In this document: in pieces, positions 40,590 through 49,105 of the stretch | Layout of the letters: each line of letters begins with the position of its first letter | Position numbering within the stretch: the stretch's first letter is position 1 | From: Mycobacterium deserti | Lineage (GTDB): Bacteria > Actinomycetota > Actinomycetes > Mycobacteriales > Mycobacteriaceae | Direction of reading: 5' to 3' | DNA: 64,000 nt | Assembly (NCBI RefSeq): GCF_025345615.1 | Contig: NZ_JAODWD010000001.1 | Location: forward strand, 1,146,186-1,210,185 | Notes under the pieces: model-generated | What the model saw: the letters and a program-made list of their open reading frames with translations, nothing else | Databases searched by the model: none | What the model was told of the DNA's origin: nothing | Program-made: the position numbers and the translations under genes

Positions 40590-41604
40590 CTTGCACCTCT
40601 TCGGGAAAATGGCACGCAGCCCTGCGGCCGGGCGCCACGGTGTCGAGTGCGGGCCGCTTGGTCGCGCAGATCTCGCGGGCCAACGGGCAGCGCGCCTGGT
40701 AGACGCAGCCGTGGGGAATGGCGTGCAGGTCCGGCGGTGTGCCGCCGATGGACTTGAGTACGTCACCACGTCGGGCGTTGACCGGCACCGAGTTCAGCAG
40801 TCCCTTGGTGTACGGGTGCTTGGGGTTGGCGAAAATCTCTGCCACCGATCCTGTTTCGACGATATTGCCCGCGTACATGACCGCGACCCGGTCGGCCTCC
40901 TCGGCGACAAGCGCTAGGTCGTGGGTGATCAGGACGACGGCCATGTCGTATTCGGTGCGCAAATCGCGCAGCAACGCCATGATCTGTGCCTGCACCGTGA
41001 CGTCCAGCGCGGTGGTGGGCTCGTCGGCGATCAACACACTCGGGTTGAGGGCGACGGCCATCGCGATCAGCAGGCGCTGCCGCATGCCGCCGGAGAATTG
41101 GTGCGGGTAGGAGTTCAGCCGGGTCTCGGGCTGCGGGATCCCGACGCGGGCCATCAGGTCGACGGCCTTGCGCTTGGCCTCCTTGGCGCTCAGGTTGTGG
41201 TGAATCCGAAACGGTTCGGCCAGTTGCGTTCCGACGGTGTAGAGCGGGTTCAATGCCGTCAGCGCGTCCTGGAAGACGATGGCGAGTTCGGTGCCCGCCA
41301 TCTCGCGACGTTTGGCTCGCCCTACTTCGAACAGGTCGAAGCCGCCGAGGACGGCCGAGCCCGAGACGACGTCGGCGACGGGCTCCAGAAGGCCCACGAG
41401 TGCTGTGGCGGTCATGGACTTGCCGCATCCGGATTCACCTAGCAGAGCCAATGTTTCGCCGCGACGGGCCTGAAAGCTGACGTCGTCGACGGCGCGCACG
41501 GTGCCGGTGATGGTGCGGATGTCCACGGTCAGGCCGTCGACGTCGAGCACGGGCTTGGCGTCGGTGTCCTCGATGGTGGGCTTGTGGTCGACCGCAGATG
41601 TCAT
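40582..41604 (-). CDS. Dipeptide-type ABC transporter ATP-binding protein (OppD/DppD-like)
   Basis: This 340-residue partner ATPase has Walker A GESGCGKSM, the signature FSGGMRQRLL, Walker B VLIADEP, the H-loop ITHDLALV and the family C-terminal CX5-6C segment (CVYQARCPLAREIC). The Walker A serine/threonine position following the conserved lysine is Ser, so ATP binding should be intact. The ATG at 41604 overlaps the permease stop (ATGA). Confidence 0.92.
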   Translation of the reverse strand: MTSAVDHKPTIEDTDAKPVLDVDGLTVDIRTITGTVRAVDDVSFQARRGETLALLGESGCGKSMTATALVGLLEPVADVVSGSAVLGGFDLFEVGRAKRREMAGTELAIVFQDALTALNPLYTVGTQLAEPFRIHHNLSAKEAKRKAVDLMARVGIPQPETRLNSYPHQFSGGMRQRLLIAMAVALNPSVLIADEPTTALDVTVQAQIMALLRDLRTEYDMAVVLITHDLALVAEEADRVAVMYAGNIVETGSVAEIFANPKHPYTKGLLNSVPVNARRGDVLKSIGGTPPDLHAIPHGCVYQARCPLAREICATKRPALDTVAPGRRAACHFPEEVQDV

Positions 41605-42581
41605 GAGAGGGCCTTCGTGGTCTTGGCGAAGCGGGTCAGGCGCTTCTGCGGAACGGTGAGGCGCCACCGCTGTCCGGGATCGGTGGCGATGCGGGCCCAC
41701 GCCGCCAGGATGGTGGCCGACACGGTGGTGATGACGATGGCCAATCCGGGGAAGAACGACAGCCACCAGGCGGTGTGCAGGTATGTGCGCCCTTGCGAGA
41801 CCATCAGGCCCCAGCTGACGTCGGGCGGCTGGATGCCGATGCCCAAGAAGCTCAAGGAACTCTCGGCCAGCATGACGTAGCAGAAGTCCAGCGTCGCGAG
41901 CGTCAACAGCGTTGGCAGGACGATCGGCACGACGTGGCGCCCGATGATCGAATGCGCGCTGGCGCCGAAGGTGCGCGCGGCGTCAACGAACAACCGGCTC
42001 TGCAGCTCCGCGGACTCCGCGCGGGCGGTACGCAGATACACCGGGATTCGGGTGATCGCCAGCACCGCAACGATGTTCGCTGCGCTCGGCGAGAACACGT
42101 AGAGCACGACGACCGCGAGCAGCAGCGACGGGAAACTCATGATCACGTCGGCGATGCGCATGGCCAGGGTCTCGCGCCAGCCACGGTGGTAACCGGCCCA
42201 CATTCCGATCGCCGATCCGACGATCGCCGAGATCAGCACGGCGGGGATCGCGACGGACAACGTCGTCTGGCAGGCGACGATCAACCTGGCCAGCATGCTG
42301 CGGCCCAGCGGGTCGGTACCGAGGACGTTGGCCCAACCGTGGCTCAGGGTGAAGGGCGGCTGGTTCGAGTTGTCGAGGTCGATCCTGGTCGCCAGATCGC
42401 CCAACAGCATCGGCCCGAACACGGCGGTGAGGAACACGAGTCCGAGAACCACGGCTGCCGCGGCGGCGACGCGGTCGTTGACCAGGAGCCGGAACCACTT
42501 TGAGCCGGCGCGCTTCTTGGCCGGTTCGCCGACGATGGCCGTGGTCGGCTTGACGGGAACGAGATCGAGTCCAGTGCTCAT
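41601..42581 (-). CDS. Dipeptide-type ABC transporter permease (DppC-like)
   Basis: This 326-residue permease has one N-terminal transmembrane helix (about 38-58) and a core of five. The EAA loop AARTFGASAHSIIGRHVVP contacts the ATPases. The insert after the first helix (about 70-100, with HGWANVLGTDPLGR) is typical of DppC. The start is ATG at 42581; the stop overlaps the ATPase start. Confidence 0.9.
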   Translation of the reverse strand: MSTGLDLVPVKPTTAIVGEPAKKRAGSKWFRLLVNDRVAAAAAVVLGLVFLTAVFGPMLLGDLATRIDLDNSNQPPFTLSHGWANVLGTDPLGRSMLARLIVACQTTLSVAIPAVLISAIVGSAIGMWAGYHRGWRETLAMRIADVIMSFPSLLLAVVVLYVFSPSAANIVAVLAITRIPVYLRTARAESAELQSRLFVDAARTFGASAHSIIGRHVVPIVLPTLLTLATLDFCYVMLAESSLSFLGIGIQPPDVSWGLMVSQGRTYLHTAWWLSFFPGLAIVITTVSATILAAWARIATDPGQRWRLTVPQKRLTRFAKTTKALS

Positions 42582-42600
42582 ATGAATGCTCCTTGTCCGT

Positions 42601-43530
42601 CTAGATCCGAGCCGGTTCGCGGACGCGAGCGTCGAGCAACGCGTAGCAGGCGTCGATGAGAACGTTCAGCAGGAAGATGCTCACGGCGGTCAGCAGCACG
42701 GCGGCCTGCAGGACGGCGAAGTCGCGTTGCAGGATCGCGTCGATCATCAGCTTGCCGATTCCCGGCCAGCCGAAGATGGCCTCGACGACGACCGCGCCGT
42801 TGATCAGCCCGACGGCCAGGTCACCGGCAACGGTCAGCGCGGGCGCGGCGGCGTTGCGAAGGGCGTGGTGGCTGACGACACGAAAGTCGCTGGCGCCCTT
42901 GCTGCGCGCCAATCGCACGTACGGCGCGGACAGCGCGGATACCATCGCCCCGCGTACGACCTGGGTGAGCACGCCGAGCGGGCGGATCATCAGGGTGGCG
43001 ATCGGCAGGATCCAGGACAGGATGCCGCTGTCGACACCCGAGGTCGGCAGCGCGCCGAGGAGCACCGCGAACAGCCACACACCGGTGATCGCGAACCAGA
43101 AGTCGGGAATGCTTGCGGCGGTCATCGACAACAGGCTGGAGAACCGGTCAGCCAGCGAGTTCGGCCGGTAGGCGGCCCAGCAACCGATGACGATCGCACC
43201 GACGATCGCCAGAAGCATTGTGGTGAACGCTAATTGCAGGGTGGCAGGAAAGGCGCGCAGCGCCATCTCGGAGGCCGACTCGCCGGTGCGCAGCGAGGTG
43301 CCGAAGTCCAGGTGCAGCACACCCCTGAAGTAGTCGAACAACTGAGTGCCGATCGGGTCGTTGAAACCGTTGGCCTGGGCGAACGATTCGCGTTGTTCCG
43401 GTGTGGCCGACTCCGGAAGGTAGAGATTGGTGGGGTCGCCGGTGAGCCGGGCGAGCAGGAACACCCCGAGCAGCACGATGATCAACGGTAGTGCGCTGGT
43501 GTACATCCGGCGCCGAACGAAGGAGAACAT
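42601..43530 (-). CDS. Dipeptide-type ABC transporter permease (DppB-like)
   Basis: This 309-residue permease begins with the standard DppB N-terminal helix (about 10-30) and a periplasmic segment. Five further helices follow, and the EAA loop is LARSKGASDFRVVSHHALRN. It pairs with the DppC-like permease 19 bp downstream, and the binding-protein gene lies 18 bp upstream. Confidence 0.9.
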   Translation of the reverse strand: MFSFVRRRMYTSALPLIIVLLGVFLLARLTGDPTNLYLPESATPEQRESFAQANGFNDPIGTQLFDYFRGVLHLDFGTSLRTGESASEMALRAFPATLQLAFTTMLLAIVGAIVIGCWAAYRPNSLADRFSSLLSMTAASIPDFWFAITGVWLFAVLLGALPTSGVDSGILSWILPIATLMIRPLGVLTQVVRGAMVSALSAPYVRLARSKGASDFRVVSHHALRNAAAPALTVAGDLAVGLINGAVVVEAIFGWPGIGKLMIDAILQRDFAVLQAAVLLTAVSIFLLNVLIDACYALLDARVREPARI

Positions 43531-43548
43531 GGGGCTGGACTTCCTTAC

Positions 43549-45135
43549 TTACTGGGCGACCGTCGGGGTGGTGCTGCCTGCGGGGGTCATCTCGGCCAGC
43601 CGCATCTCGTCACCGGTGGCCGAGTTGGGCGTGTAGTCGACCCGCGGTGACTTGCCGAGGATGCCCTTCATGTGGGCGATGTAGGCCATCTGCATGATCT
43701 CCTCGGGCTCCTCGGCGAACAACTTCGCGAATGCGTCCTGGCGCTGCCGGCCGGTGAGTTCTTCGGCGGCGCGGATCTTCTTGTCGAATTCCGGTGTGCC
43801 GTAGGCGGCTTGGGGACCGTCGCTGAGCATGTACTGGTCCAGGGTGAAGGCGGCGTCACCGGCCTGGTTGCCGTGCATGATCGTCAGCAGGTAGGGGCCG
43901 GTTTCCGGTGGGAACGGCCGCAGTTGGTAGAGCAGTTGGTTGGACGTGTCCATCATCTCGATCTTGACGTTGAGCCCGATCTCGGCGAACTCGCTCTGCA
44001 ACACCTCGATGGTCTCGGCGATCTTCGGGAACTGGGCCGTGCGGCCGATCAGGCGGATCTGCCTGTCGACCGGGACGCCGTCGGCCTTGGCATCTGCGAT
44101 CAGCTGCTTGGCCTTGTCGATGTCATGAGGCCACAGCGGGAGGTCGCCGTTGTACCCGACGACGCCGGACGGGATCAACTGAGAGGCAGGATCGCCGAGG
44201 CCGCGAAACAGCGCCTTGACGATGCCCTCGCGATTGACCGCGTAGTTGATGGCTTGGCGCACCCGCATGTCGTTCAGCGGCGCCTCTCCAGCCTGCATCC
44301 GCAATGCGGTGGTCTCATTGTTCTGGAAAGGAACGCCGAGATCACCTGCGCCGTCCTCTGGTCCGAGCGAGACGGCGATGTCGGTCTCGTCGTTGGTGAT
44401 CATCGCGGCGCGCACACTGCCTTCGCTGCGCCACTGATACTCGGCACGCGCGAACGCCGGCTGGGGTCCCCAGTAGCCGGCGTTGCGTTTGAGCAGCAGC
44501 TTCTGCCCGTACTCCCAATCGTCAATCGCGTACGGGCCGGTGCCGACGGGTTCACGCACCTTCTCCTGCATGCTGGTACCGGCCGGAACCACTTCCACGA
44601 ACGAGATGCGCAGCGGCAGAATCGGATCGGGAGTTTCCGTGCCCACTACAAGCGTGTTGTCGTCGGGAGTGTCGAGTTCGAGCTTCTCGTCACCGAACAC
44701 GTAGCCGTCGAGGTTGCAGTTCAGGTCGGAGTTCACAGCGCGGTCGATGGAGAACGCGGCGTCCCTGGCGGTGAACGGTGCGCCGTTGGAGAAGGTGACG
44801 CCATCGCGAACCTTGAACGTCCATTGGTTGGGCGCACTCTGGCGCCACTCGGTGGCCAGCAGCGGTTGCAGATCGCCGGAGTTCGGATCGCGCTCGATGA
44901 GTGGCTCGGTGATGTTGGAACGGACGACTATTCCGGTTGACGTCAGCGAACTCTCGCACGGCTCGAGCGTCGGCGGCTCCTGCGACAGGACGATGCGCAG
45001 CGTGTCGGCGTCGTAGCCGCCGTGACCGGAGTTGGCCACTGTGCAGCCGGCGGCGATTGCACAGCAGGCGGTCGCTGCGGCGGCGACGGTCAGTGCTCGG
45101 CGCGCCCGCCGTGGCAATTGGGCTGTGGGCCTCAT
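43549..45135 (-). CDS. Solute-binding lipoprotein of the dipeptide-type ABC transporter (SBP_bac_5)
   Basis: This 528-residue extracytoplasmic receptor has an Arg-rich signal peptide ending in the lipobox IAAGC (about residue 31), followed by a cluster C-type binding protein fold with TLEPCES, PLIERDPNSGDLQPLLA and DGVTFSNG. Family 5 proteins bind peptides but also nickel, glycosides and opines. The catabolic genes around it suggest a sugar acid or a conjugate of one. It is the first gene of a seven-gene operon ending in iclR. Confidence 0.9.
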   Translation of the reverse strand: MRPTAQLPRRARRALTVAAAATACCAIAAGCTVANSGHGGYDADTLRIVLSQEPPTLEPCESSLTSTGIVVRSNITEPLIERDPNSGDLQPLLATEWRQSAPNQWTFKVRDGVTFSNGAPFTARDAAFSIDRAVNSDLNCNLDGYVFGDEKLELDTPDDNTLVVGTETPDPILPLRISFVEVVPAGTSMQEKVREPVGTGPYAIDDWEYGQKLLLKRNAGYWGPQPAFARAEYQWRSEGSVRAAMITNDETDIAVSLGPEDGAGDLGVPFQNNETTALRMQAGEAPLNDMRVRQAINYAVNREGIVKALFRGLGDPASQLIPSGVVGYNGDLPLWPHDIDKAKQLIADAKADGVPVDRQIRLIGRTAQFPKIAETIEVLQSEFAEIGLNVKIEMMDTSNQLLYQLRPFPPETGPYLLTIMHGNQAGDAAFTLDQYMLSDGPQAAYGTPEFDKKIRAAEELTGRQRQDAFAKLFAEEPEEIMQMAYIAHMKGILGKSPRVDYTPNSATGDEMRLAEMTPAGSTTPTVAQ

Positions 45136-45368
45136 GGATCCTCCGGGCTGCTGATGTCCACGTATGTGGACGAACTATGTGACCGCAGACACAAGCTACG
45201 AGGCTGCGGATTCGGCGGTCAACCGGCCGAGATGGCGAAAACAGGCCATCTGGCGGGAGCCGGACGGACCACTGAATGGTGCCCAGCTAGCTCCTTGATG
45301 CCCTTGACGTGCGCATTTGTCCCGGGTGTCTCCGCGGTGACTCGGCGGTGCACACCGCCCGGGGCTAG

Positions 45369-45387
45369 TTATGCGGCTTCGTCATCA
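45369..45387. promoter_or_regulatory. LysR-type operator, site D (imperfect)
   Basis: TTATGC-N7-TCATCA, differing by one core base from the ATGC-N7-GCAT dyad of the other sites, keeps the T-N11-A spacing and is centred at 45378. The TTGGAC hexamer begins exactly 28 nt later, as at sites A and C. Confidence 0.45.
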
Positions 45388-45405
45388 ATCCATGCTATTT
45401 CCGTG

Positions 45406-45436
45406 TTGGACGGGTATTCCCAGGTCGGCATACGGT
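45406..45436 (+). promoter_or_regulatory. Predicted promoter of the second hydroxyacid dehydrogenase gene
   Basis: TTGGAC (45406-45411), 19 bp, then TACGGT (45431-45436) forms the same element pair as the gudD promoter. A transcript starting near 45443 would carry a short leader with GAGGAG at 45450-45455. Confidence 0.45.
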
Positions 45437-45459
45437 ACGTGCGAGAACAGAGGAGAACC

Positions 45460-46434
45460 GTGTCCACCCACGCCACCACCAGTTGCGTCCTTCAGGTCGG
45501 CCCGCTCAAGCCGTCGCTCGCCGAGACTCTGCGCGCCCGGTACGCCGCGCATGTACTCCCCGACAGCGACTCCGAGCGCACGACCTTCCTCGCCGAGCAC
45601 GGCGACGAGGTCACCGTCGTGGTGACCTCTGGTCGCACCGGAGTCAATGCCGAACTGATGGAAGCTCTTCCGAATCTTGGCGCGGTGGTCAACTTCGGCG
45701 TCGGTTACGACACCACTGATGTGGAGGCCGCAGGCCGGCGCGGAATCGGTGTCAGCAATACGCCCGATGTCCTCACCGACTGTGTCGCCGACACGGCGGT
45801 CGGCCTGATGATCGACACCCTGCGGAGGTTCTCGGCCTCGGATCGGTATGTGCGACAGGGTCGTTGGCCCGTCGACGGTAACTACCCGCTGACCCGCCAG
45901 GTCAGCAACACCCGTGTGGGCATCGTCGGGCTGGGACGAATCGGCGGCGCGATCGCCAAACGGCTGACCGCGTTCGGTTGTGCGATCAGCTACCACAACC
46001 GCCGTCCGGTCGCCGACTCGCCATATACCTATGTCTCATCGCCGCTGGAACTGGCGCGTGGGGTCGATGTGCTGATCGTGGCCGCGGCGGGTGGCGCCGG
46101 TACGCGAAAGCTGATCGACGGCAAAGTGATCGACGCACTCGGTGCCGACGGATATCTGGTGAACATCGCGCGCGGCAGCGTCGTCGACGAGGACGCGTTG
46201 GTTGACGCGCTCACCGACGGCAGGCTCGCCGGGGCGGGCCTCGACGTGTTCGTCGACGAACCGCAGGTGCCGCATCAACTGCTCGAGATGGACAACGTGG
46301 TGCTGCTGCCACACGTGGCGAGCGGCACCGTGCAGACGCGCGCGGCGATGGAGGACCTGACGCTGCGCAACCTCGACAAGTTCCTACAGACCGGTGAACT
46401 GATTACGCCGGTGCCGTTACCGACACCGGCGTAA
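45460..46434 (+). CDS. D-2-hydroxyacid dehydrogenase (second of two)
   Basis: This 324-residue dehydrogenase has the NAD(P) loop GIVGLGRIG, NIARGSVVDE with the substrate-binding Arg, GLDVFVDEP with Glu, and the active-site His in LPHVASGT. It resembles glyoxylate/hydroxypyruvate reductases. The GTG at 45460 is preceded by GAGGAG. It is the only rightward gene of the island and carries its own LysR-type site. It is only distantly similar to the first dehydrogenase, so they need not share a substrate. Confidence 0.87.
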   Translation: MSTHATTSCVLQVGPLKPSLAETLRARYAAHVLPDSDSERTTFLAEHGDEVTVVVTSGRTGVNAELMEALPNLGAVVNFGVGYDTTDVEAAGRRGIGVSNTPDVLTDCVADTAVGLMIDTLRRFSASDRYVRQGRWPVDGNYPLTRQVSNTRVGIVGLGRIGGAIAKRLTAFGCAISYHNRRPVADSPYTYVSSPLELARGVDVLIVAAAGGAGTRKLIDGKVIDALGADGYLVNIARGSVVDEDALVDALTDGRLAGAGLDVFVDEPQVPHQLLEMDNVVLLPHVASGTVQTRAAMEDLTLRNLDKFLQTGELITPVPLPTPA

Positions 46435-46451
46435 CCGCGAAACCTTCGGCG

Positions 46452-46790
46452 CTAGTAGCTGTTACAGGTGCCGACAACCGACGAGATCAGCCCGATGTAG
46501 GGCTGCACGGCCGGCACGTTCTGCCACTGCGAAACCATCCGCCTGCGCTCATCAGGTCCGGCGGCGACAAGCTGCTTCAGCCCGGCGACCATCGCGGGAT
46601 TGGCGGACACCTGGCTCGCCATCTTCGGGTCCTGCGCCTTGAGTGCCGCCATAACCTGCGGATAGCTACACGTCGAGTTGACGATCGCATCAACGGCGGG
46701 TTGCGCCGAGGCGACTCCGATTCCCAAGGTCAGCGGCACAGCCGCCAACGCCGATGCGACAAGCAGTTTCACCGTCGACAGCATTTGCAC
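46452..46790 (-). CDS. Hemophore-related (mycobacterial haem-binding fold) secreted protein
   Basis: This 112-residue protein has a cleavable signal peptide (hydrophobic to about residue 27, ending ASAQ) and a small helical domain with two cysteines (CSYPQV and the C-terminal GTCNSY). This is the pattern of the mycobacterial hemophore-related family, whose members bind or shuttle haem. The conserved NPA segment (SANPAMVAGLKQL) fits. Its presence between sugar-acid genes is unexplained; it may be an independent gene with its own promoter after lysR. Confidence 0.75.
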   Translation of the reverse strand: MQMLSTVKLLVASALAAVPLTLGIGVASAQPAVDAIVNSTCSYPQVMAALKAQDPKMASQVSANPAMVAGLKQLVAAGPDERRRMVSQWQNVPAVQPYIGLISSVVGTCNSY

Positions 46791-46844
46791 ACCCCTTCGT
46801 TAGTCTCTCTACGCTAACACCTATCGTGCCTTCGCGATTCCGCG

Positions 46845-47771
46845 TTACCCGACCACATCCTCGACCAAATCGTCGGTCGTCCACTCGCGTTGCGGCAGAA
46901 CATCTCTGAGCAGGCGAAGAAGCGCGGGGTTGCTGCTGTCGCTGCGCCACACCGCGTCGAGCTCGACGGGACGCTCCCGGAACGCGCCGATGGATCGGAA
47001 CACCACGCCGTCTGGGTGCAGCGTAGCGGCCGACGCGGGCACCAGCGCGATGCCGAGACCGGAGCGCACGAGCACCAGCATGGTGTGCACCTGGGTCACG
47101 TACTGAACGTAACGGGGAGTTGCGCCAGCGATGGTGAACGTACTGACCAACAGCTCGTTGAAATAGCGCGCCTGCACCGGTGAATACATGATGACGTCAT
47201 GGCCGTCGAGGTCGTTCAGCGTGAGCTGACGGCCGAGACTCACCAACGGATGGTGTTCGGGTAGTGCGGCGACCAGCTGCTCGTGCAGGAGCGGCCGGGA
47301 GACCAGACCGGGCCGTTTCAACGGCGGGCGCGCCATGCCCAAGTCGAGCTCTCCAGTCATCAGCCCGTCGATTTGGGCCGCAGTGACCATCTCACGCAGG
47401 TCGAGCTTGACGTCGGGCAGTTTCGCGCGCGCGGCGTCGAGTAGCCGGGGCAGCACGGCGTGCGCGGACGCCGCGGTGAACCCGACGACGACCGTCCCCA
47501 GGTCGCCCGCGGGTATGCGCTTGACGGTGTGCGCGGCGCCTTCGGCCAGCTGAAGGATGCGGCGGGCGTCGGGCAGGAACGCCACCCCGGCGGGGGTGAG
47601 GGTCACCGAACGGGTGGTGCGGTCGATCAAGTGCACGCCCAATTCGTTCTCGAGCTGTTGTATCTGGCGGCTCAGCGGAGGTTGGGTCATGTGCAGCCGC
47701 TCAGCAGCCCGCCCGAAGTGCAGTTCCTCGGCCACGGCGATGAAGCAGGACAGCCGGGCCAGCGAGAACAT
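46845..47771 (-). CDS. LysR family transcriptional regulator
   Basis: This 308-residue regulator has an N-terminal winged helix-turn-helix (FIAVAEELHFGRAAERLHMTQPPLSRQIQQLE is the recognition region, residues about 10-41) and a two-lobed effector domain. It closes the operon dehydrogenase-kdgD-dehydratase-lysR. The GAGGAG ribosome binding site lies inside an ATGC-N7-GCAT dyad, suggesting that it represses its own translation or transcription. Matching dyads stand before three other promoters of the island. Confidence 0.92.
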   Translation of the reverse strand: MFSLARLSCFIAVAEELHFGRAAERLHMTQPPLSRQIQQLENELGVHLIDRTTRSVTLTPAGVAFLPDARRILQLAEGAAHTVKRIPAGDLGTVVVGFTAASAHAVLPRLLDAARAKLPDVKLDLREMVTAAQIDGLMTGELDLGMARPPLKRPGLVSRPLLHEQLVAALPEHHPLVSLGRQLTLNDLDGHDVIMYSPVQARYFNELLVSTFTIAGATPRYVQYVTQVHTMLVLVRSGLGIALVPASAATLHPDGVVFRSIGAFRERPVELDAVWRSDSSNPALLRLLRDVLPQREWTTDDLVEDVVG

Positions 47772-47790
47772 CGATGCACTCCTCGCATCA
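47772..47790. promoter_or_regulatory. LysR-type operator, site B (over the lysR ribosome binding site)
   Basis: GATGC-N7-GCATC (47773-47789) with T-N11-A spacing. The seven central bases include, on the minus strand, the GAGGAG of lysR. Its centre is 10 bp before the lysR ATG, a position suited to autorepression. Confidence 0.5.
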
Positions 47791-47839
47791 TTGACCGCCG
47801 ATTGTACGGCGTGTGCGCATCAGTGTAGCGTCGTCAGCG

Positions 47840-49105
47840 CTACCAGCGCGGGCTGCCCGCGCGGAAATTCGGATCGACGCTCTGCATGTAACCGGTGTCG
47901 TCGCGGTCCCGAATTCCGCACCGTAGGTATTGCTCGTGTAGTGCCGCCAGTTGTGTCTCATCGACGCCGACGCCCAGACCCGGTCCGGTGGGCACCGCTA
48001 CGGATCCGTCGACGAATTCCATCACGCCGGGCTTGACGATCTCCTCGGTCTTCCACGGCCAGTGGGTGTCGCAGGCATAGGTCAGATTCGGCGTCGCGGC
48101 GGCCAGGTGCACCATTGCCGCGAGGCTGATGCCCAGATGGGAGTTGGAGTGCATCGACAGGCCCAGTCCGAAGGTGTCGCAGATCCCAGCCAGCAGGCGG
48201 GAGCGCTGCAGGCCGCCCCAATAGTGGTGGTCGGAGAGCACCACACCGACGGCGTTCTGTGAGATCGCCTGCCGCAGTTGCCCGAAAGCGACCACACACA
48301 TGTTGGTGGCCAACGGCATCGCCGCCTGTGCGGCGACCTCGGCCATCCCGTCGATGCCCGGCGTCGGGTCCTCGAGGTACTCGAGCACGCCGGCCAGACC
48401 AGAAGCCACCTTGATCGACGTCTGAGGCGACCACGCCGCGTTGGGGTCGAGTCGCAGGGGATGGTCCGGGAACGCCGCACGCAACGCTTCGATGGCGGCC
48501 ATCTCCTCTTCAGGCGGGAAGACCCCACCCTTGAGTTTGATTGCGGTGAACCCGTATTCGTCGATGATCCGCCGCGCCTGCTCGACGATCCCCGCGGGGT
48601 CGAGGGCTTCTCCCCAAGTATCGGGTGCAACACCGGGGTGCGCGGCCCACTTGTAGAACAGGTATGCGCTGAACGGCACCGCGTCGCGGACCTTACCGCC
48701 GAGCAGATCGGAGACCGGCCTGCCCAGCGCGTGGCCCTGCACGTCCAGGCACGCCACCTCGAAGGGTGAGAGCACCTGATCGACAACGCTCGCCGAGGTG
48801 ATCATGCCAGCGGTGCCGGCGGCCGCATCGTCGCCCCGCAGCCGATCCGCGATGGCCGCGCGAATCACGTTCAACGCGAACACATCCAGCCCCGTGATGG
48901 CGTCGGCGGCAGCGTCAAGCCGGGCCAGGTGCTTGGAGTCGGCGTACGTCTCGCCCAGTCCCACCAGGCCGGAGTCGGTGTGCAGCTGGACGATCGCGCG
49001 CAGCGCGTACGGCTGATGGACGCCGACGGTGTTGAGCAGAGGCGGGTCGGCGAACGCCACCGGGGTGATGCGCACCGCGGTGATGCGGATGGGCTCTCCG
49101 CCCAT
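47840..49105 (-). CDS. Glucarate dehydratase-family enzyme (second paralogue)
   Basis: This 421-residue enolase-superfamily protein has KxK in AIKLKGGVFP, RLDPNAAW, EDPTPG, NMCVV and the HSNSHLG histidine. It lacks the length and several segments of GudD proper, so it may prefer galactarate, idarate or another acid sugar. The start is ATG 49105 (TGATG with the kdgD stop) or GTG 49108. It sits between kdgD and lysR. Confidence 0.85.
   Translation of the reverse strand: MGGEPIRITAVRITPVAFADPPLLNTVGVHQPYALRAIVQLHTDSGLVGLGETYADSKHLARLDAAADAITGLDVFALNVIRAAIADRLRGDDAAAGTAGMITSASVVDQVLSPFEVACLDVQGHALGRPVSDLLGGKVRDAVPFSAYLFYKWAAHPGVAPDTWGEALDPAGIVEQARRIIDEYGFTAIKLKGGVFPPEEEMAAIEALRAAFPDHPLRLDPNAAWSPQTSIKVASGLAGVLEYLEDPTPGIDGMAEVAAQAAMPLATNMCVVAFGQLRQAISQNAVGVVLSDHHYWGGLQRSRLLAGICDTFGLGLSMHSNSHLGISLAAMVHLAAATPNLTYACDTHWPWKTEEIVKPGVMEFVDGSVAVPTGPGLGVGVDETQLAALHEQYLRCGIRDRDDTGYMQSVDPNFRAGSPRW

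Larger units (their letters stand above)
45136..45459. promoter_or_regulatory. Divergent control region of the transporter operon and a hydroxyacid dehydrogenase gene
   Basis: This 324-bp stretch has no credible gene. It holds three perfect inverted repeats: GTCCAC-GTAT-GTGGAC (45156-45171), AGATGGC-N8-GCCATCT (45230-45251) and GGCGGTG-CA-CACCGCC (45344-45359). The first two lie 21 and 95 bp before the binding-protein start and are candidate IclR operators. A LysR-type half-degenerate dyad and a promoter for the rightward gene occupy 45369-45436. Confidence 0.6.

Noticed and set aside
45296..45316. TGATGC followed by GCAT in the transporter control region, at first counted as a fifth LysR-type site.
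   Set aside because: The spacer is 11 rather than 7 bases, there is no T-N11-A core, and there is no TTGGAC at the expected distance.
47846..47862. GC-rich perfect hairpin at the end of the second dehydratase gene as a terminator before lysR.
   Set aside because: It lies inside the coding sequence before the stop codon and is of a kind common by chance in GC-rich genes.
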